Assembly: GCF_025397915.1 (NCBI RefSeq)
Contig: NZ_JALIDZ010000004.1
Coordinates: 434,001 to 498,000, forward strand
Length of the DNA: 64,000 nt
Source: Microbaculum marinisediminis
GTDB lineage: Bacteria > Pseudomonadota > Alphaproteobacteria > Rhizobiales > Tepidamorphaceae
Reading direction: 5' to 3'
Position numbers and translations under genes: made by a program. Position 1 is the stretch's first letter. Every line of letters starts with the position of its first letter. Below are positions 36,674 to 48,451 of this stretch, in pieces. The notes beneath the pieces are model-generated. The model did not search any database. It had not been told where the DNA came from and worked only from the letters and a program-made list of their open reading frames with translations.

Positions 36674-36702
36674 TTGCAAGGGCAAGTGTGGTGTGCTAGC
36701 GA
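36674..36702 (+). promoter_or_regulatory. Candidate promoter of the atp operon
   Basis: TTGCAA (36674-36679), 17 bases, TAGCGA (36697-36702), in the 190-base gap before atpH. The GTGCTAGCG element here also occurs in front of the AhpD-like gene (16885-16893). The -10 match to the sigma-70 consensus is weak. Confidence 0.35.
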
Positions 36703-36824
36703 AGCCCCGGCTTCCGGGCGACACCACTTCCAGAGGCCTGTGGCCGGTCGCCGCGACGGCTCGGAGACGGGTCATACGGGGGCTAGCAACGCCATCAATC
36801 AGGTCGCATCAGAGAGCACGACGC

Positions 36825-37384
36825 GTGAACGCAGAAGATTCGATCGTATCCGGCGTCGCGGGCCGCTACGCCACGGCGCTGTTCGAACTCGCCGTCGAGG
36901 CGAAAGCCATCGACAAAGTGGCCGGCGAGCTCGACCAGGTCGGTAAGATGATCGACGAGAGCGAGGATCTCACCCGCCTCGTCATGAGCCCGGTATTTTC
37001 CGCCGAGGACCAGGTCCGCGCCATGGGCGCCGTCCTGGAGAAGGCCGGCATCACCGGTATCACCGAGAATTTCGTCAAGCTGACGGCCAGGAACCGGCGC
37101 CTGTTCGCGCTGCCGGGAATGATCGGCGGCTTCCGCAAGCTGGTCGCCCAGCATCGCGGCGAGGTTTCCGCGGAGGTCACTTCCGCGCATGAATTGAGCG
37201 CCGATCAGGTCGCGGAGCTGTCCGCCGCCCTGAAGGCGTCTCTCGGCAAGGACGTGCAGCTCAACCGCAAGGTTGACGCGGATCTGCTGGGCGGTCTCGT
37301 CGTCCGCATCGGCAGCCGCATGATCGACACGTCGCTGCGCACCAAACTCAACAGTCTCAAAATCGCTATGAAAGAGGTCGGCTG

Positions 37385-37385
<1 letters not shown>
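36825..37385 (+). CDS. atpH: F1 ATP synthase delta subunit
   Basis: 186 residues, peripheral-stalk subunit linking F1 to F0. Family motifs [18 protein letters not shown] near the start, [11 protein letters not shown], and the C-terminal [20 protein letters not shown] and [16 protein letters not shown]. The start is GTG 36825 ([13 protein letters not shown]) with AGAGAG about eight bases upstream; no ATG fits. It overlaps atpA by one base (TGATG). Confidence 0.93.
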
Positions 37386-38917
<1,532 letters not shown>

Positions 38918-38954
38918 ATTTCGGACATTGGACGAGCTTAGCGGAGCCGCATAG

Positions 38955-39839
38955 ATGGCGAGCCTCAAGGACCTCAGAAACCGCATCGCCTCGGTCAAGG
39001 CGACGCAGAAGATCACCAAGGCCATGCAGATGGTGGCCGCGGCGAAGCTGCGGCGCGCGCAGACCGCGGCCGAGGCGGCGCGGCCCTATGCCGAGCGCAT
39101 GGAGCAGGTGCTGGCGGGCCTCGCCGGCTCGCTGACCAGCGCCGAGGAAACGTCGCCGATCATGGTCGGCACCGGCAAGGACGACACCCATCTGCTGGTG
39201 GTGTGCTCGTCCGAGCGCGGCCTGTGCGGCGGTTTCAACTCCTCGATCGTGCGCATGGTGCGCGAGCGCGTCGCGCGGCTCCAGGCCGACGGCAAGACGG
39301 TCAAGATCCTCTGCGTCGGGCGCAAGGGCTACGATCAGCTGCGCCGTACCTACAGTTCGCTGATCATCGACACGATCACGCTGCGCGAGGTGAAGCAGAT
39401 CGGCTTCTCCAACGCGCACGCGATTGGCGAGAAGGTGCTGTCGCTGTTCGAGGCCGGCGAGTTCGACGTCTGCACGCTGTTCTTCGCCGAGTTCCGCTCG
39501 GTGATCAGCCAGGTGCCGACCGGCCTGCAGCTGATCCCGGCGAGTATCCCGCCGGCCGAAGAGGCGGAGGCCGCGGCGGCGCTGGCGGCCTACGAGTTCG
39601 AGCCGGACGAGACCGAAATCCTGGCCGACCTCCTGCCGCGCAACATTTCCGTGCAGATCTTCCGGGCGCTTCTTGAGAACGCCGCGTCCGAGCAGGGTGC
39701 GCGCATGACGGCGATGGACAACGCCACGCGCAACGCCGGCGACATGATCGACCGGCTGACGCTGACCTACAACCGGTCGCGTCAGGCGCAGATCACCAAG
39801 GAACTGATCGAAATCATCTCGGGCGCCGAGGCGCTCTGA
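38955..39839 (+). CDS. atpG: F1 ATP synthase gamma subunit
   Basis: 294 residues, the central rotor shaft of F1. N-terminal helix [38 protein letters not shown], and the C-terminal helix [20 protein letters not shown] with [19 protein letters not shown]. 37 bases after atpA. Confidence 0.97.
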   Translation: MASLKDLRNRIASVKATQKITKAMQMVAAAKLRRAQTAAEAARPYAERMEQVLAGLAGSLTSAEETSPIMVGTGKDDTHLLVVCSSERGLCGGFNSSIVRMVRERVARLQADGKTVKILCVGRKGYDQLRRTYSSLIIDTITLREVKQIGFSNAHAIGEKVLSLFEAGEFDVCTLFFAEFRSVISQVPTGLQLIPASIPPAEEAEAAAALAAYEFEPDETEILADLLPRNISVQIFRALLENAASEQGARMTAMDNATRNAGDMIDRLTLTYNRSRQAQITKELIEIISGAEAL

Positions 39840-39860
39840 ACCATATTGAGAGCAGGGTAG

Positions 39861-41306
<1,446 letters not shown>

Positions 41307-41330
41307 AGATCCGAAGGAGCCTGAAGCCCA

Positions 41331-41747
41331 ATGGCCGACACTATCCGCTTCGAGCTGGTCTCGCCGGAACGGCTGCTCATGTCCGAGGACGTCGCCCAGG
41401 TCGACGTCCCCGGCGCCGAGGGTGACTTCGGCGTGCTGCCGCAGCACGTGCCGGCGATCGCGACCCTGCGTGCCGGCATCCTTGCCGTGCGCGGCACCGA
41501 CAACGCGAAGCGCGAGGTGTTCGTGCGCGGCGGTTTCGCCGACGTCCGCCCCGACATGATCACCGTGCTCGCCGAACAGGCGATCCCGGTGGAGGAGATC
41601 GACGAGGCGGTTCTCGCCCAGGAGATCCAGAACGCCGAGGAAGACGTCGCCGACGCCAGGGACGAGCTGGCCCGCGAGAAGGCGCAGCGCCATCTCGACC
41701 GTCTCCAGGAAGTGATCGCCGCGCTGAAGGCCGCCGGTCACGGCTGA
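41331..41747 (+). CDS. atpC: F1 ATP synthase epsilon subunit
   Basis: 138 residues. N-terminal beta-sandwich: IRFELVSPERLLMSEDVAQV, VPGAEGDFGVLPQHVPAIATL, VFVRGGFADVRPDMITVLAE. The C-terminal two-helix part (EEIDEAVLAQEIQNAEEDV) is longer and more charged than in E. coli, which may serve to inhibit ATP hydrolysis. End of the F1 set. Confidence 0.95.
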   Translation: MADTIRFELVSPERLLMSEDVAQVDVPGAEGDFGVLPQHVPAIATLRAGILAVRGTDNAKREVFVRGGFADVRPDMITVLAEQAIPVEEIDEAVLAQEIQNAEEDVADARDELAREKAQRHLDRLQEVIAALKAAGHG

Positions 41748-41760
41748 CAAGGGTCGGGTC

Positions 41761-42441
41761 GTGTCGTCGAATGTGACGCCTTTCAGCGCCGAGGCGTGGC
41801 GGCGCAACGCGGATCTGTACGAGGCGATCCGGACGCTTCCGTTCAATACGGAACTGGCGGCCGGCGCCCTTCGTCAGGATCGGTTCCAGCACTATATCGT
41901 TCAGGACGGCCACTACCTGGCCGACTACGCGCGCGCGCTGGCGATCGCGGCCGCCAAGGCGGATGACGCCAACGGGATCATCCAGTTTTCCAAGGCGGCC
42001 ACGGAAGCCATCGTCGTCGAGCGCGCGCTGCACGAGACCTATTTCGCCCGGTTCGGAATCGACAGGCAGGCGTTCGAGGCAATCGCCTTGTCGCCGGCGT
42101 GCCACCATTACACGGCGTTCCTGCTCGCGACCGCCTACGCCCAGCCGTATCCGGTCGTGCTGGCGGCGCTGTTGCCCTGCTTCTGGGTCTACGGTGAGGT
42201 CGGCAAGGACATCCTTGCCAACGCCACCACGCCGGACAATCCCTACCAGGCCTGGATCGATACCTATGGCGGCGAGGATTTCCAGGCCGCTGTCGATGGG
42301 GCCATCGCCACGACCGATCGCGTCGCGGCGGGGGAAACCCTGGCGACACGCGAGGCAATGCATCTGGCGTTCCAGCGTGCCATGCAGCTCGAATGGATGT
42401 TCTGGGACTCCGCCCACAGGCTCGAAGCCTGGCCCGTCTGA
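41761..42441 (+). CDS. tenA: TenA family thiaminase II / aminopyrimidine aminohydrolase
   Basis: 226 residues, all-helical TenA/THI-4 family. Cys114 in SPACHHYTAF and the C-terminal glutamate in LEWMFWDSAH correspond to the active-site pair; RFQHYIVQDGHYLADYARAL lines the pocket. Such enzymes hydrolyse aminopyrimidines from damaged thiamine for salvage. The start is GTG 41761, 13 bases after atpC, and the strong terminator after tenA, with none before it, puts it on the atp transcript. Confidence 0.9.
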   Translation: MSSNVTPFSAEAWRRNADLYEAIRTLPFNTELAAGALRQDRFQHYIVQDGHYLADYARALAIAAAKADDANGIIQFSKAATEAIVVERALHETYFARFGIDRQAFEAIALSPACHHYTAFLLATAYAQPYPVVLAALLPCFWVYGEVGKDILANATTPDNPYQAWIDTYGGEDFQAAVDGAIATTDRVAAGETLATREAMHLAFQRAMQLEWMFWDSAHRLEAWPV

Positions 42442-42469
42442 GACACGCGGGTCGAATCGAACGCGCTTG

Positions 42470-42501
42470 ATGCCCGGGCCCTGGCCCGGGCATTTTCGTT
42501 T
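42470..42501 (+). terminator. Rho-independent terminator after tenA
   Basis: An 11-base stem ATGCCCGGGCC with GGCCCGGGCAT around a two-base loop, followed by TTTCGTTT. It closes the atpHAGDC-tenA unit. Confidence 0.85.
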
Positions 42502-42564
42502 CCGGGTCCCCGAACGTCCGCGCTCCGGCTGCTTGCGCGCGATGGCCGATTGATGGTTTGGCTA

Positions 42565-42576
42565 CAAACTGTTATC
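42565..42576. promoter_or_regulatory. Shared CAAAC-W-GTT motif, site 1
   Basis: CAAACTGTTATC, 33 bases before the proposed start of the crotonase gene. It matches CAAAC(A/T)GTT seen at 46619 and 53995. An ideal symmetric form would be CAAAC-W-GTTTG. Confidence 0.4.
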
Positions 42577-42609
42577 AACGGCCTCGATACATCGGGAGGA
42601 GTTGTCGCG

Positions 42610-43419
42610 TTGCACGGGTCGGAAAATCCGTCTTCGGACCTGCCGGATCTGCCGGGATCGCTTGCCGCCGAGGTCGACGGCGATATCGCCCTCCTGCGGC
42701 TTGCCCGGCCGAACAAACGCAACGCGCTCGACGATCCGACCGTCCTCGGCCTGGAGATCTTCTTCACGCGGCTGCCGGAGGGCGTGAAGGCTGTCGTGCT
42801 GAGTGGCGAGGGCACGCATTTCTCCGCCGGTCTCGACCTTTCGGAATTGCGCGAACGCGACCTCGCCGAGGGCATCGAGCATTCGCGGATGTGGCAGTCG
42901 GTGTTCGACAAGATTGCGTTCGGCCGGGTGCCGGTCGTCTCGGTCCTGCATGGGGCCGTCGTTGGCGGCGGCCTGGAACTGGCCTGCGCCACCCATATCC
43001 GCGTCGCCGAGCGCTCCGCCTATTACGGCCTGCCGGAGGGCCAGCGCGGCATCTTCGTGGGCGGCGGCGGCTCGGTGCGGGTGCCGAAGCTGATCGGCGC
43101 GGCGCGGATGATGGACATGATGCTGACCGGGCGCGTCTATGACGCAGCCGAAGGGCAGACCATCGGCCTGTCGCACTATCTGGTCGACGACGGGGCCGGG
43201 CTCGACAAGGCGAAGACGCTGGCCCGGGCCATCGCGTCGAACGCGCCGCTCAGCAACTACGCCATCCTGCAGGCGGTGCCGCGTATCGCCGAGGCCGCCG
43301 GCGGCAACGGCTATTTCACCGAGGCGCTGATGGCGGCGGTTGCGCAAAGCCAGGACGAAGCCAAGCAAAGGCTGCGCGATTTCCTCGAGAAACGCGCGCC
43401 CAAAGTCGAGAAGGAGTGA
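42610..43419 (+). CDS. Enoyl-CoA hydratase/isomerase (crotonase) family protein
   Basis: 269 residues if TTG 42610 is the start. That start is favoured because GGGAGGAG (42594-42601) is spaced eight bases from it; TTG/ATG at 42550/42553 would read through this site. Crotonase fold with LARPNKRNALDD, oxyanion-hole motif FSAGLDLSEL, GAVVGGGLELACATHIRVA and YYGLPEGQRGIFVGGGGS, with a glutamate in the second. First gene of a three-gene operon with a feruloyl-CoA synthase-like ligase and a thiolase, so it probably hydrates (and may cleave) an aryl-propenoyl-CoA. Stop overlaps the next start. Confidence 0.85.
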   Translation: MHGSENPSSDLPDLPGSLAAEVDGDIALLRLARPNKRNALDDPTVLGLEIFFTRLPEGVKAVVLSGEGTHFSAGLDLSELRERDLAEGIEHSRMWQSVFDKIAFGRVPVVSVLHGAVVGGGLELACATHIRVAERSAYYGLPEGQRGIFVGGGGSVRVPKLIGAARMMDMMLTGRVYDAAEGQTIGLSHYLVDDGAGLDKAKTLARAIASNAPLSNYAILQAVPRIAEAAGGNGYFTEALMAAVAQSQDEAKQRLRDFLEKRAPKVEKE

Positions 43420-45314
43420 TGACCGGCAACGACGCGGCCAAGAAGCAGACCGATCCGGACCGCTTCCGGCCCGTCGATCTCGGGCCGCGCGACGTCGTGG
43501 CCGAACACCGACCCGACGGATCGATCCTGTTTCGATCGCCGTTTCCACTGCCGGCCTATCCGGAGCGCCTGACCGACCGACTGGTCGACTGGGCCGAGGC
43601 CACACCGGACCGGCTTTTCCTCGCCGGTCGCCCGGCCGGCGGGGGCGACGGTGACGGCGCCGGCTGGCGCCGGTTCACCTACGCCGAGACGCTGGACCTG
43701 GTGCGGCGGATCGGTGCGGCGCTCCTGACACGGCACCTGACCCGGGAGCGGCCGATCGTCATCCTGTCGGGCAACGATATCGAGCACGCGCTCCTCGGGC
43801 TGGCCGCCCAGTATGTCGGCATCCCGTATGCTCCGGTATCGCCGGCCTACTCGCTGATCTCCACCGACTACGCGAAGCTGCGCTACATCGTCGAGCTGGT
43901 GACGCCCGGCCTGATCTTCGCCGCCGACGGCGCGGCCTTCGCCCCGGCGCTCGACGCCGCGACGCCCCGGGGCTGCGAGGTCGTGGTCGCCCGCAACCCG
44001 GGCCCCGGCCAGACCCTGTTCGACACGCTGGCGAATGGTGAGGATGCCGGGGCCGATCCCGCGGCGGCGGACACGGCGAACGCCACCGTGGGGCCGGATA
44101 CGATCGCCAAGATCCTGTTCACCTCCGGCTCCACCGGCATGCCCAAGGGCGTGGTCAACACCCAGCGCATGCTGACCTCCAACCAGGAGATGATCGCCTG
44201 CGCGTTTCCCTACTTCCGTGACGAGCCGCCGGTGATCCTGGACTGGGCGCCGTGGAACCATACCGCCGGCGGCAACCACAATTTCGGGATCGCGCTCTAC
44301 AACGGCGGGACGTTCTATATCGATGACGGCAATCCGACGCCGGCCGGTATCGAACGGACCGTCCGCAACCTGCGCGACGTCTCGCCGAACTGGTACTTCA
44401 ACGTGCCGAAGGGCTTCGACGCGCTCGTTCCCTACCTGCGCGACGACCCGGGCCTGCGCGAGACGTTCTTCAAGGACCTGAAGGTGCTGTTCTATGCCGG
44501 CGCCGGGATGGCCCAGCACGTCTGGGACGACCTCGACGCCATGGCGACCAGGACCTGCGGCGCGCGCATCCTGCGGCTTTGCGGCTTCGGCGCGACCGAG
44601 ACCGGGCCGTTCGCGCTCGTGCTGTTGTGGGATGCGCCGGCCGGCCATGTCGGCATCCCCGCGCCCGGCGTCGACATCAAGCTGGTGCCGAACGGTGCCA
44701 AGCTCGAGGCGCGGATCCGGAGCCCGAGCGTGCTGCCCGGCTATTGGCGCCAGCCGGACATGACGGCGGCGGCGTTCGACGCCGACGGCTACTACATGCT
44801 CGGCGACGCCATGCGGTTCGCCGACCCGGACGATCCCTCCGCCGGCCTGGTCTTCGACGGCCGCGTCAAGGAGGACTTCAAGCTCGATACCGGAACCTGG
44901 GTCAATGTCGGGCCGCTGCGCGGCGCCTTCATCGACCATTTCGCGCCCTACGTCTCCGACGTGGTGATCGCCGGGCTGAACCGCGACTACGTGTCGGCGC
45001 TGGTCTTCGTCGACCCCAACGCCTGCCGCCGGCTGGCCGGGCTTCCCGCCGACGGGGGACTGGCCGCCCTCGTCGCCGACGATGCCGTCAGGGCGGCGTT
45101 CCGCGACCGGCTGGAAAGCTTCGCGCGGACGGCGACGGGAAGCTCCAACCGGGTGGTCCGGCTGCTGCTCATGCCCGAGCCGCCATCGATCGACCGCCAC
45201 GAGATGACCGACAAGGGATCGATCAACCAGCGCGCGGTGCTCGAGAACCGCGCCGCCCTGATCGAAACCCTGTACGCCGAACCGCCGGGACCCGACGTCC
45301 TGGCGCTTGCGTGA
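43419..45314 (+). CDS. AMP-dependent acyl-CoA ligase, feruloyl-CoA synthase type
   Basis: 631 residues, ANL superfamily. P-loop [41 protein letters not shown] (adenylate binding), YMLGDAMRF, and [20 protein letters not shown], typical of feruloyl-CoA synthases and their kin. [13 protein letters not shown] holds the C-terminal catalytic region. It activates a carboxylic acid with ATP and CoA; ferulate or another aryl acid is likely from similarity, not proven. Overlaps the crotonase stop (TGATG). Confidence 0.88.
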   Translation: MTGNDAAKKQTDPDRFRPVDLGPRDVVAEHRPDGSILFRSPFPLPAYPERLTDRLVDWAEATPDRLFLAGRPAGGGDGDGAGWRRFTYAETLDLVRRIGAALLTRHLTRERPIVILSGNDIEHALLGLAAQYVGIPYAPVSPAYSLISTDYAKLRYIVELVTPGLIFAADGAAFAPALDAATPRGCEVVVARNPGPGQTLFDTLANGEDAGADPAAADTANATVGPDTIAKILFTSGSTGMPKGVVNTQRMLTSNQEMIACAFPYFRDEPPVILDWAPWNHTAGGNHNFGIALYNGGTFYIDDGNPTPAGIERTVRNLRDVSPNWYFNVPKGFDALVPYLRDDPGLRETFFKDLKVLFYAGAGMAQHVWDDLDAMATRTCGARILRLCGFGATETGPFALVLLWDAPAGHVGIPAPGVDIKLVPNGAKLEARIRSPSVLPGYWRQPDMTAAAFDADGYYMLGDAMRFADPDDPSAGLVFDGRVKEDFKLDTGTWVNVGPLRGAFIDHFAPYVSDVVIAGLNRDYVSALVFVDPNACRRLAGLPADGGLAALVADDAVRAAFRDRLESFARTATGSSNRVVRLLLMPEPPSIDRHEMTDKGSINQRAVLENRAALIETLYAEPPGPDVLALA

Positions 45315-45327
45315 GGAGAAACGAGAC

Positions 45328-46581
45328 ATGAGCGGGACGGAGCGCGCGGTCTGCGCCGAATGGAGCGACGTCTGGCTCCTCGACGGGGTGCGCACGCCCT
45401 TCGTCGACTACAAGGGCGCGCTGTCGCTGGTCTCGCCGATCGATCTCGGCATCAAAGCCGGCCGCGAGGCGCTGGCGCGCGCCGCCGTCCCGCCGGAGGA
45501 CGTCGGAACCGTTATCTGCGGCTCGATGGCCCAGGCGAGCTTCGACGCCTACATGCTGCCGCGCCATGTCGGCCTCTATTCCGGGGTGCCGATGGAGGTG
45601 CCCGCCCATCTGGTACAGCGTATCTGCGGGACCGGGCTCGAGGTGATCAGCCAGGCCGCCGACGCGGTGTCGCTCGGCCGGGCGAACGCGGCGCTGTGCG
45701 TCGGCGCGGAATCGATGAGCCGCAATCCGATCGCCGCCTACACCCATCGCGGCGGTTTCGACATGGGCCGAGTCGAGTTCAAGGATTTCCTCTGGGAAGC
45801 GCTGCTCGATCCGGCGGCGAGCGTCACCATGGGCGGCACGGCGGAGACCCTCGCGACGCGCTATCAGATCGGCCGCGAGGCGGTCGACGCCTATGCGGCG
45901 CGCAGCTTCGAACGGGCCATGGCGGCCAGGGACAGCGGATTCCTCGACGGCGAGATCACCCCGGTGACGAGCGAGGTGTTCGCGCTCGAGGGCTACAACG
46001 ACCGTGGCATCAGGCTGCCGCGCAAGGTCGATGCGGTGCGTCAGGATACGCATATCCGGCCATCATCGGTTGAGGCGCTCGCGCGGATCCGGCCCGCCTT
46101 CGGCGGGGTGCAGACCGGCGGCAACTCGTCGGGCGTGGTCGACGGCGCCGCGGCGGCGGTGGTCGCCTCCGGGGCCTATGCGCGTGACCGCGACCGGGCG
46201 CCGCTGGCCCGTCTCGTCTGCGCGGCGGCCGTCGGCGTGCCGCCGGAGATCATGGGCATCGGACCGGTGCCGGCGATCCGGGCGGTGCTGGACCGCAGCG
46301 GCCTATCGCTCGCCGACATCGACCGCATCGAGATCAACGAGGCGTTCGGCGCCCAGGTGATGGCCTGTGCGCGCGAACTCGGGCTCGACGAGGACAGGCT
46401 CAACGTCAACGGCGGGGCGATCGCCATCGGCCACCCGCTCGGCGCGACCGGCCTGAGGCTCGCCGTCACGCTGGCCCGGGAACTGGCTCGATCAGGCCTG
46501 CGCTACGGCATCGCATCGGCCTGCATCGGCGGTGGGCAGGGAATCGCGCTCCTGATCGAGACGACCGAAAGTGCCGGATGA
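45328..46581 (+). CDS. Thiolase family protein (acetyl-CoA acyltransferase)
   Basis: 417 residues. Nucleophilic Cys100 in QRICGTGLEV, then EINEAFGAQVMA, GGAIAIGHPLGATG with the catalytic His, and ACIGGGQGIALLIE with the second Cys. It splits or joins acyl-CoAs, here most likely the thiolytic step of side-chain beta-oxidation. GTGAGGAG precedes ATG 45328. Last gene of the operon; no 3-hydroxyacyl-CoA dehydrogenase accompanies it. Confidence 0.93.
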   Translation: MSGTERAVCAEWSDVWLLDGVRTPFVDYKGALSLVSPIDLGIKAGREALARAAVPPEDVGTVICGSMAQASFDAYMLPRHVGLYSGVPMEVPAHLVQRICGTGLEVISQAADAVSLGRANAALCVGAESMSRNPIAAYTHRGGFDMGRVEFKDFLWEALLDPAASVTMGGTAETLATRYQIGREAVDAYAARSFERAMAARDSGFLDGEITPVTSEVFALEGYNDRGIRLPRKVDAVRQDTHIRPSSVEALARIRPAFGGVQTGGNSSGVVDGAAAAVVASGAYARDRDRAPLARLVCAAAVGVPPEIMGIGPVPAIRAVLDRSGLSLADIDRIEINEAFGAQVMACARELGLDEDRLNVNGGAIAIGHPLGATGLRLAVTLARELARSGLRYGIASACIGGGQGIALLIETTESAG

Positions 46582-46618
46582 ACCGCCGATTTCGGCACCC
46601 TATCCGAAAGTTTGAGGG

Positions 46619-46631
46619 CAAACAGTTGCGG
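46619..46631. promoter_or_regulatory. Shared CAAAC-W-GTT motif, site 2
   Basis: CAAACAGTTGCGG just upstream of the dctP promoter -35 element. It matches CAAACAGTTGTGG in the iorA/marR spacer at 12 of 13 bases. A second GCAAACA follows at about 46634. Confidence 0.45.
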
Positions 46632-46646
46632 AAGCAAACAACATTC

Positions 46647-46675
46647 TTGCCCCCGCCGCTTGGCTCGGTCTAGGC
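46647..46675 (+). promoter_or_regulatory. Candidate promoter of the TRAP operon
   Basis: TTGCCC (46647-46652), 17 bases, CTAGGC (46670-46675), the looser form usual in alphaproteobacteria. It lies 83 bases before dctP and right after the shared motif at 46619. Confidence 0.45.
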
Positions 46676-46757
46676 TACGCCCAACAGAGCCGCCAGCGCA
46701 GTGCGCGTCAGGCGGCCAAGCCGATCGCCAAAGATCCGCTGTCTGAGGGAGGACCGC

Positions 46758-47780
46758 ATGAAAGCGCATACCTGGCTTGCCAGCACCATTGTCTCCGCCG
46801 CCATGTTCGCGGCGGGTGCCGCCTACGCGGACGATCCGGTCGAGATCCGGTTCGCGCACTGGGTGCCGCCGACACATCCGCTGCAGCAGGCGATCACCGA
46901 GTGGGGCGCGTCCCTCAACGAAGCTACCGGCGGTACGATCTCGGTGACGATCTTCCCGGCGCAGCAGCTCGGCGCCGCGAAGGACACCTACGACATGGTC
47001 CGCGATGGCATCGCCGACATGGGCTACATCAACCCGGGCTACACGCCGGGCCGCTTCCCCGTCTTCGACGCCGCCAATCTGCCCTTCAACATCACCAACG
47101 CCACGGACGGCTCCGCGGCGATCGACGAGTGGTACGGCAACTACGCCGAAAAGGAGATGGGCGACATCTATGTCTGCCTCGCCAACGCGCATGACCCGGG
47201 CACCTTCCATTCCAAGGAAAAGATCGTCGTTCCCGGCGACGTCAACGGCCTGAAGGTGCGGCCGGCCAACGGCACGATCTCCAAGATGGTGACCCTGCTC
47301 GGCGGCCAGCCGGTCCAGGTCAGCGCGCCGGAATCGCGCGAGGCGCTGGAGCGCGGCGTCGCCGACGCGATCACCTTCCCCTGGGGCTCGATCCTCCTGT
47401 TCGGCATCGACAAGACCGTGAAGTACCACCTCGACATGCCGACCTATGTCGTCGGCTTCGTCTGGGGCATGAACAAGGACTTCTACAACAACCTGTCGGA
47501 TGCCCAGAAGAAGGCGGTCGACGATCACTGCAATCCCGAATGGGCCAAGCAGACCTCGATCGGCTGGGCCACGTACGAGAGCGGCGGCCGCGACAAGATC
47601 AAGGCGATGTCCGACCACACCGTGACCACGCCGACCGACGACCAGGTCGCCGAATGGCGCAAGGCCGTGGCGCCGATGGAAGACGAGTGGAAGAAGGCCG
47701 TGAACGACGCAGGCTACGACGCCGACGCGGTCTGGAACGACCTTCAGGATACGCTGAAGAAGTACAACTCGAAATACTGA
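46758..47780 (+). CDS. dctP: TRAP transporter substrate-binding protein DctP
   Basis: 340 residues. Signal peptide (KAHTWLASTIVSAAMFAAGAAYA) then a DctP fold: IRFAHWVPPTHPLQQAI, SVTIFPAQQLGAAKDTYDMV, LKVRPANGTISKMVTLLGGQPVQ, and ALERGVADAITFPWGSI. The arginine in VRPANG normally pairs with the substrate carboxylate, so an organic acid is expected, here perhaps an aromatic one. GAGGGAGGA precedes ATG 46758. Confidence 0.93.
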   Translation: MKAHTWLASTIVSAAMFAAGAAYADDPVEIRFAHWVPPTHPLQQAITEWGASLNEATGGTISVTIFPAQQLGAAKDTYDMVRDGIADMGYINPGYTPGRFPVFDAANLPFNITNATDGSAAIDEWYGNYAEKEMGDIYVCLANAHDPGTFHSKEKIVVPGDVNGLKVRPANGTISKMVTLLGGQPVQVSAPESREALERGVADAITFPWGSILLFGIDKTVKYHLDMPTYVVGFVWGMNKDFYNNLSDAQKKAVDDHCNPEWAKQTSIGWATYESGGRDKIKAMSDHTVTTPTDDQVAEWRKAVAPMEDEWKKAVNDAGYDADAVWNDLQDTLKKYNSKY

Positions 47781-47801
47781 GGCGGACCGATGACCGGCCG
47801 T

Positions 47802-47821
47802 CCCGGCACCAATTGGCCGGG
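47802..47821 (+). promoter_or_regulatory. Hairpin between dctP and dctQ
   Basis: CCCGGC and GCCGGG around ACCAATTG, 22 bases after the dctP stop in a 122-base gap. No T-run follows, so it may protect the dctP message or partly end transcription, giving more DctP than DctQM. Confidence 0.4.
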
Positions 47822-47902
47822 GCGGCGGCTTCGGCGTCTCGGCGATCGTCCTGTCCGAATCTCTCGCCGGCGGGCGAGGGCGCGTGAGGTCCAGGCTCTT
47901 CG

Positions 47903-48451
47903 ATGAACGCGTTCGAGCAGCTCATCAAACGGATCGTCACCTTCGTCGACGGGGCGGCGGCGATGTTCCTGGCGGTCATCACCGGGCTGACCTTCCTGAC
48001 CGTTGTGCTGCGCTACGGGTTCAACGCGTCGCTGCCCGGATCCTTCGACATCGGTCGCCTGCTGCTCGGCGTCGCCATTTTCTGGGGCGTGGCGGTCGCC
48101 GCCTACCGGCAGGAGCATATCCAGGTGGACATCCTCTGGTCGGCCCTCCCGCGCAAGGCCCGGGGCTATCTCAACCTGTTCGCCGATCTCGTGTTCTTCG
48201 GCTGCGCGGCCGTCTTCACGTGGATGTTCCTTGTCCGCGTCTTGGCCACGCGGGCGTCCGGCGAGACCACCTTCGAGCTCGACGTGCAGATCTGGCCGTT
48301 CCACCTGCTCGCCTGGCTCGGCATCGCGCTGACCACCGTCGTGCTGCTGGCCCGCATCGCCCATGTGGTCATCACCGGCAACTTCGACGTTCCCTCGAAT
48401 CTCGGCCCCGACGATGACGGGCCGCAGGACTATCCCGCCGGAGAGCCATGA
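47903..48451 (+). CDS. dctQ: TRAP transporter small permease subunit DctQ
   Basis: 182 residues with four membrane helices. LTFLTVVLRYGFNASLPGSF and GVAVAAYRQEHIQVDILWSALP match the DctQ signature of a conserved loop after the first helix. ATG 47903; it overlaps dctM by four bases (ATGA). Confidence 0.9.
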   Translation: MNAFEQLIKRIVTFVDGAAAMFLAVITGLTFLTVVLRYGFNASLPGSFDIGRLLLGVAIFWGVAVAAYRQEHIQVDILWSALPRKARGYLNLFADLVFFGCAAVFTWMFLVRVLATRASGETTFELDVQIWPFHLLAWLGIALTTVVLLARIAHVVITGNFDVPSNLGPDDDGPQDYPAGEP

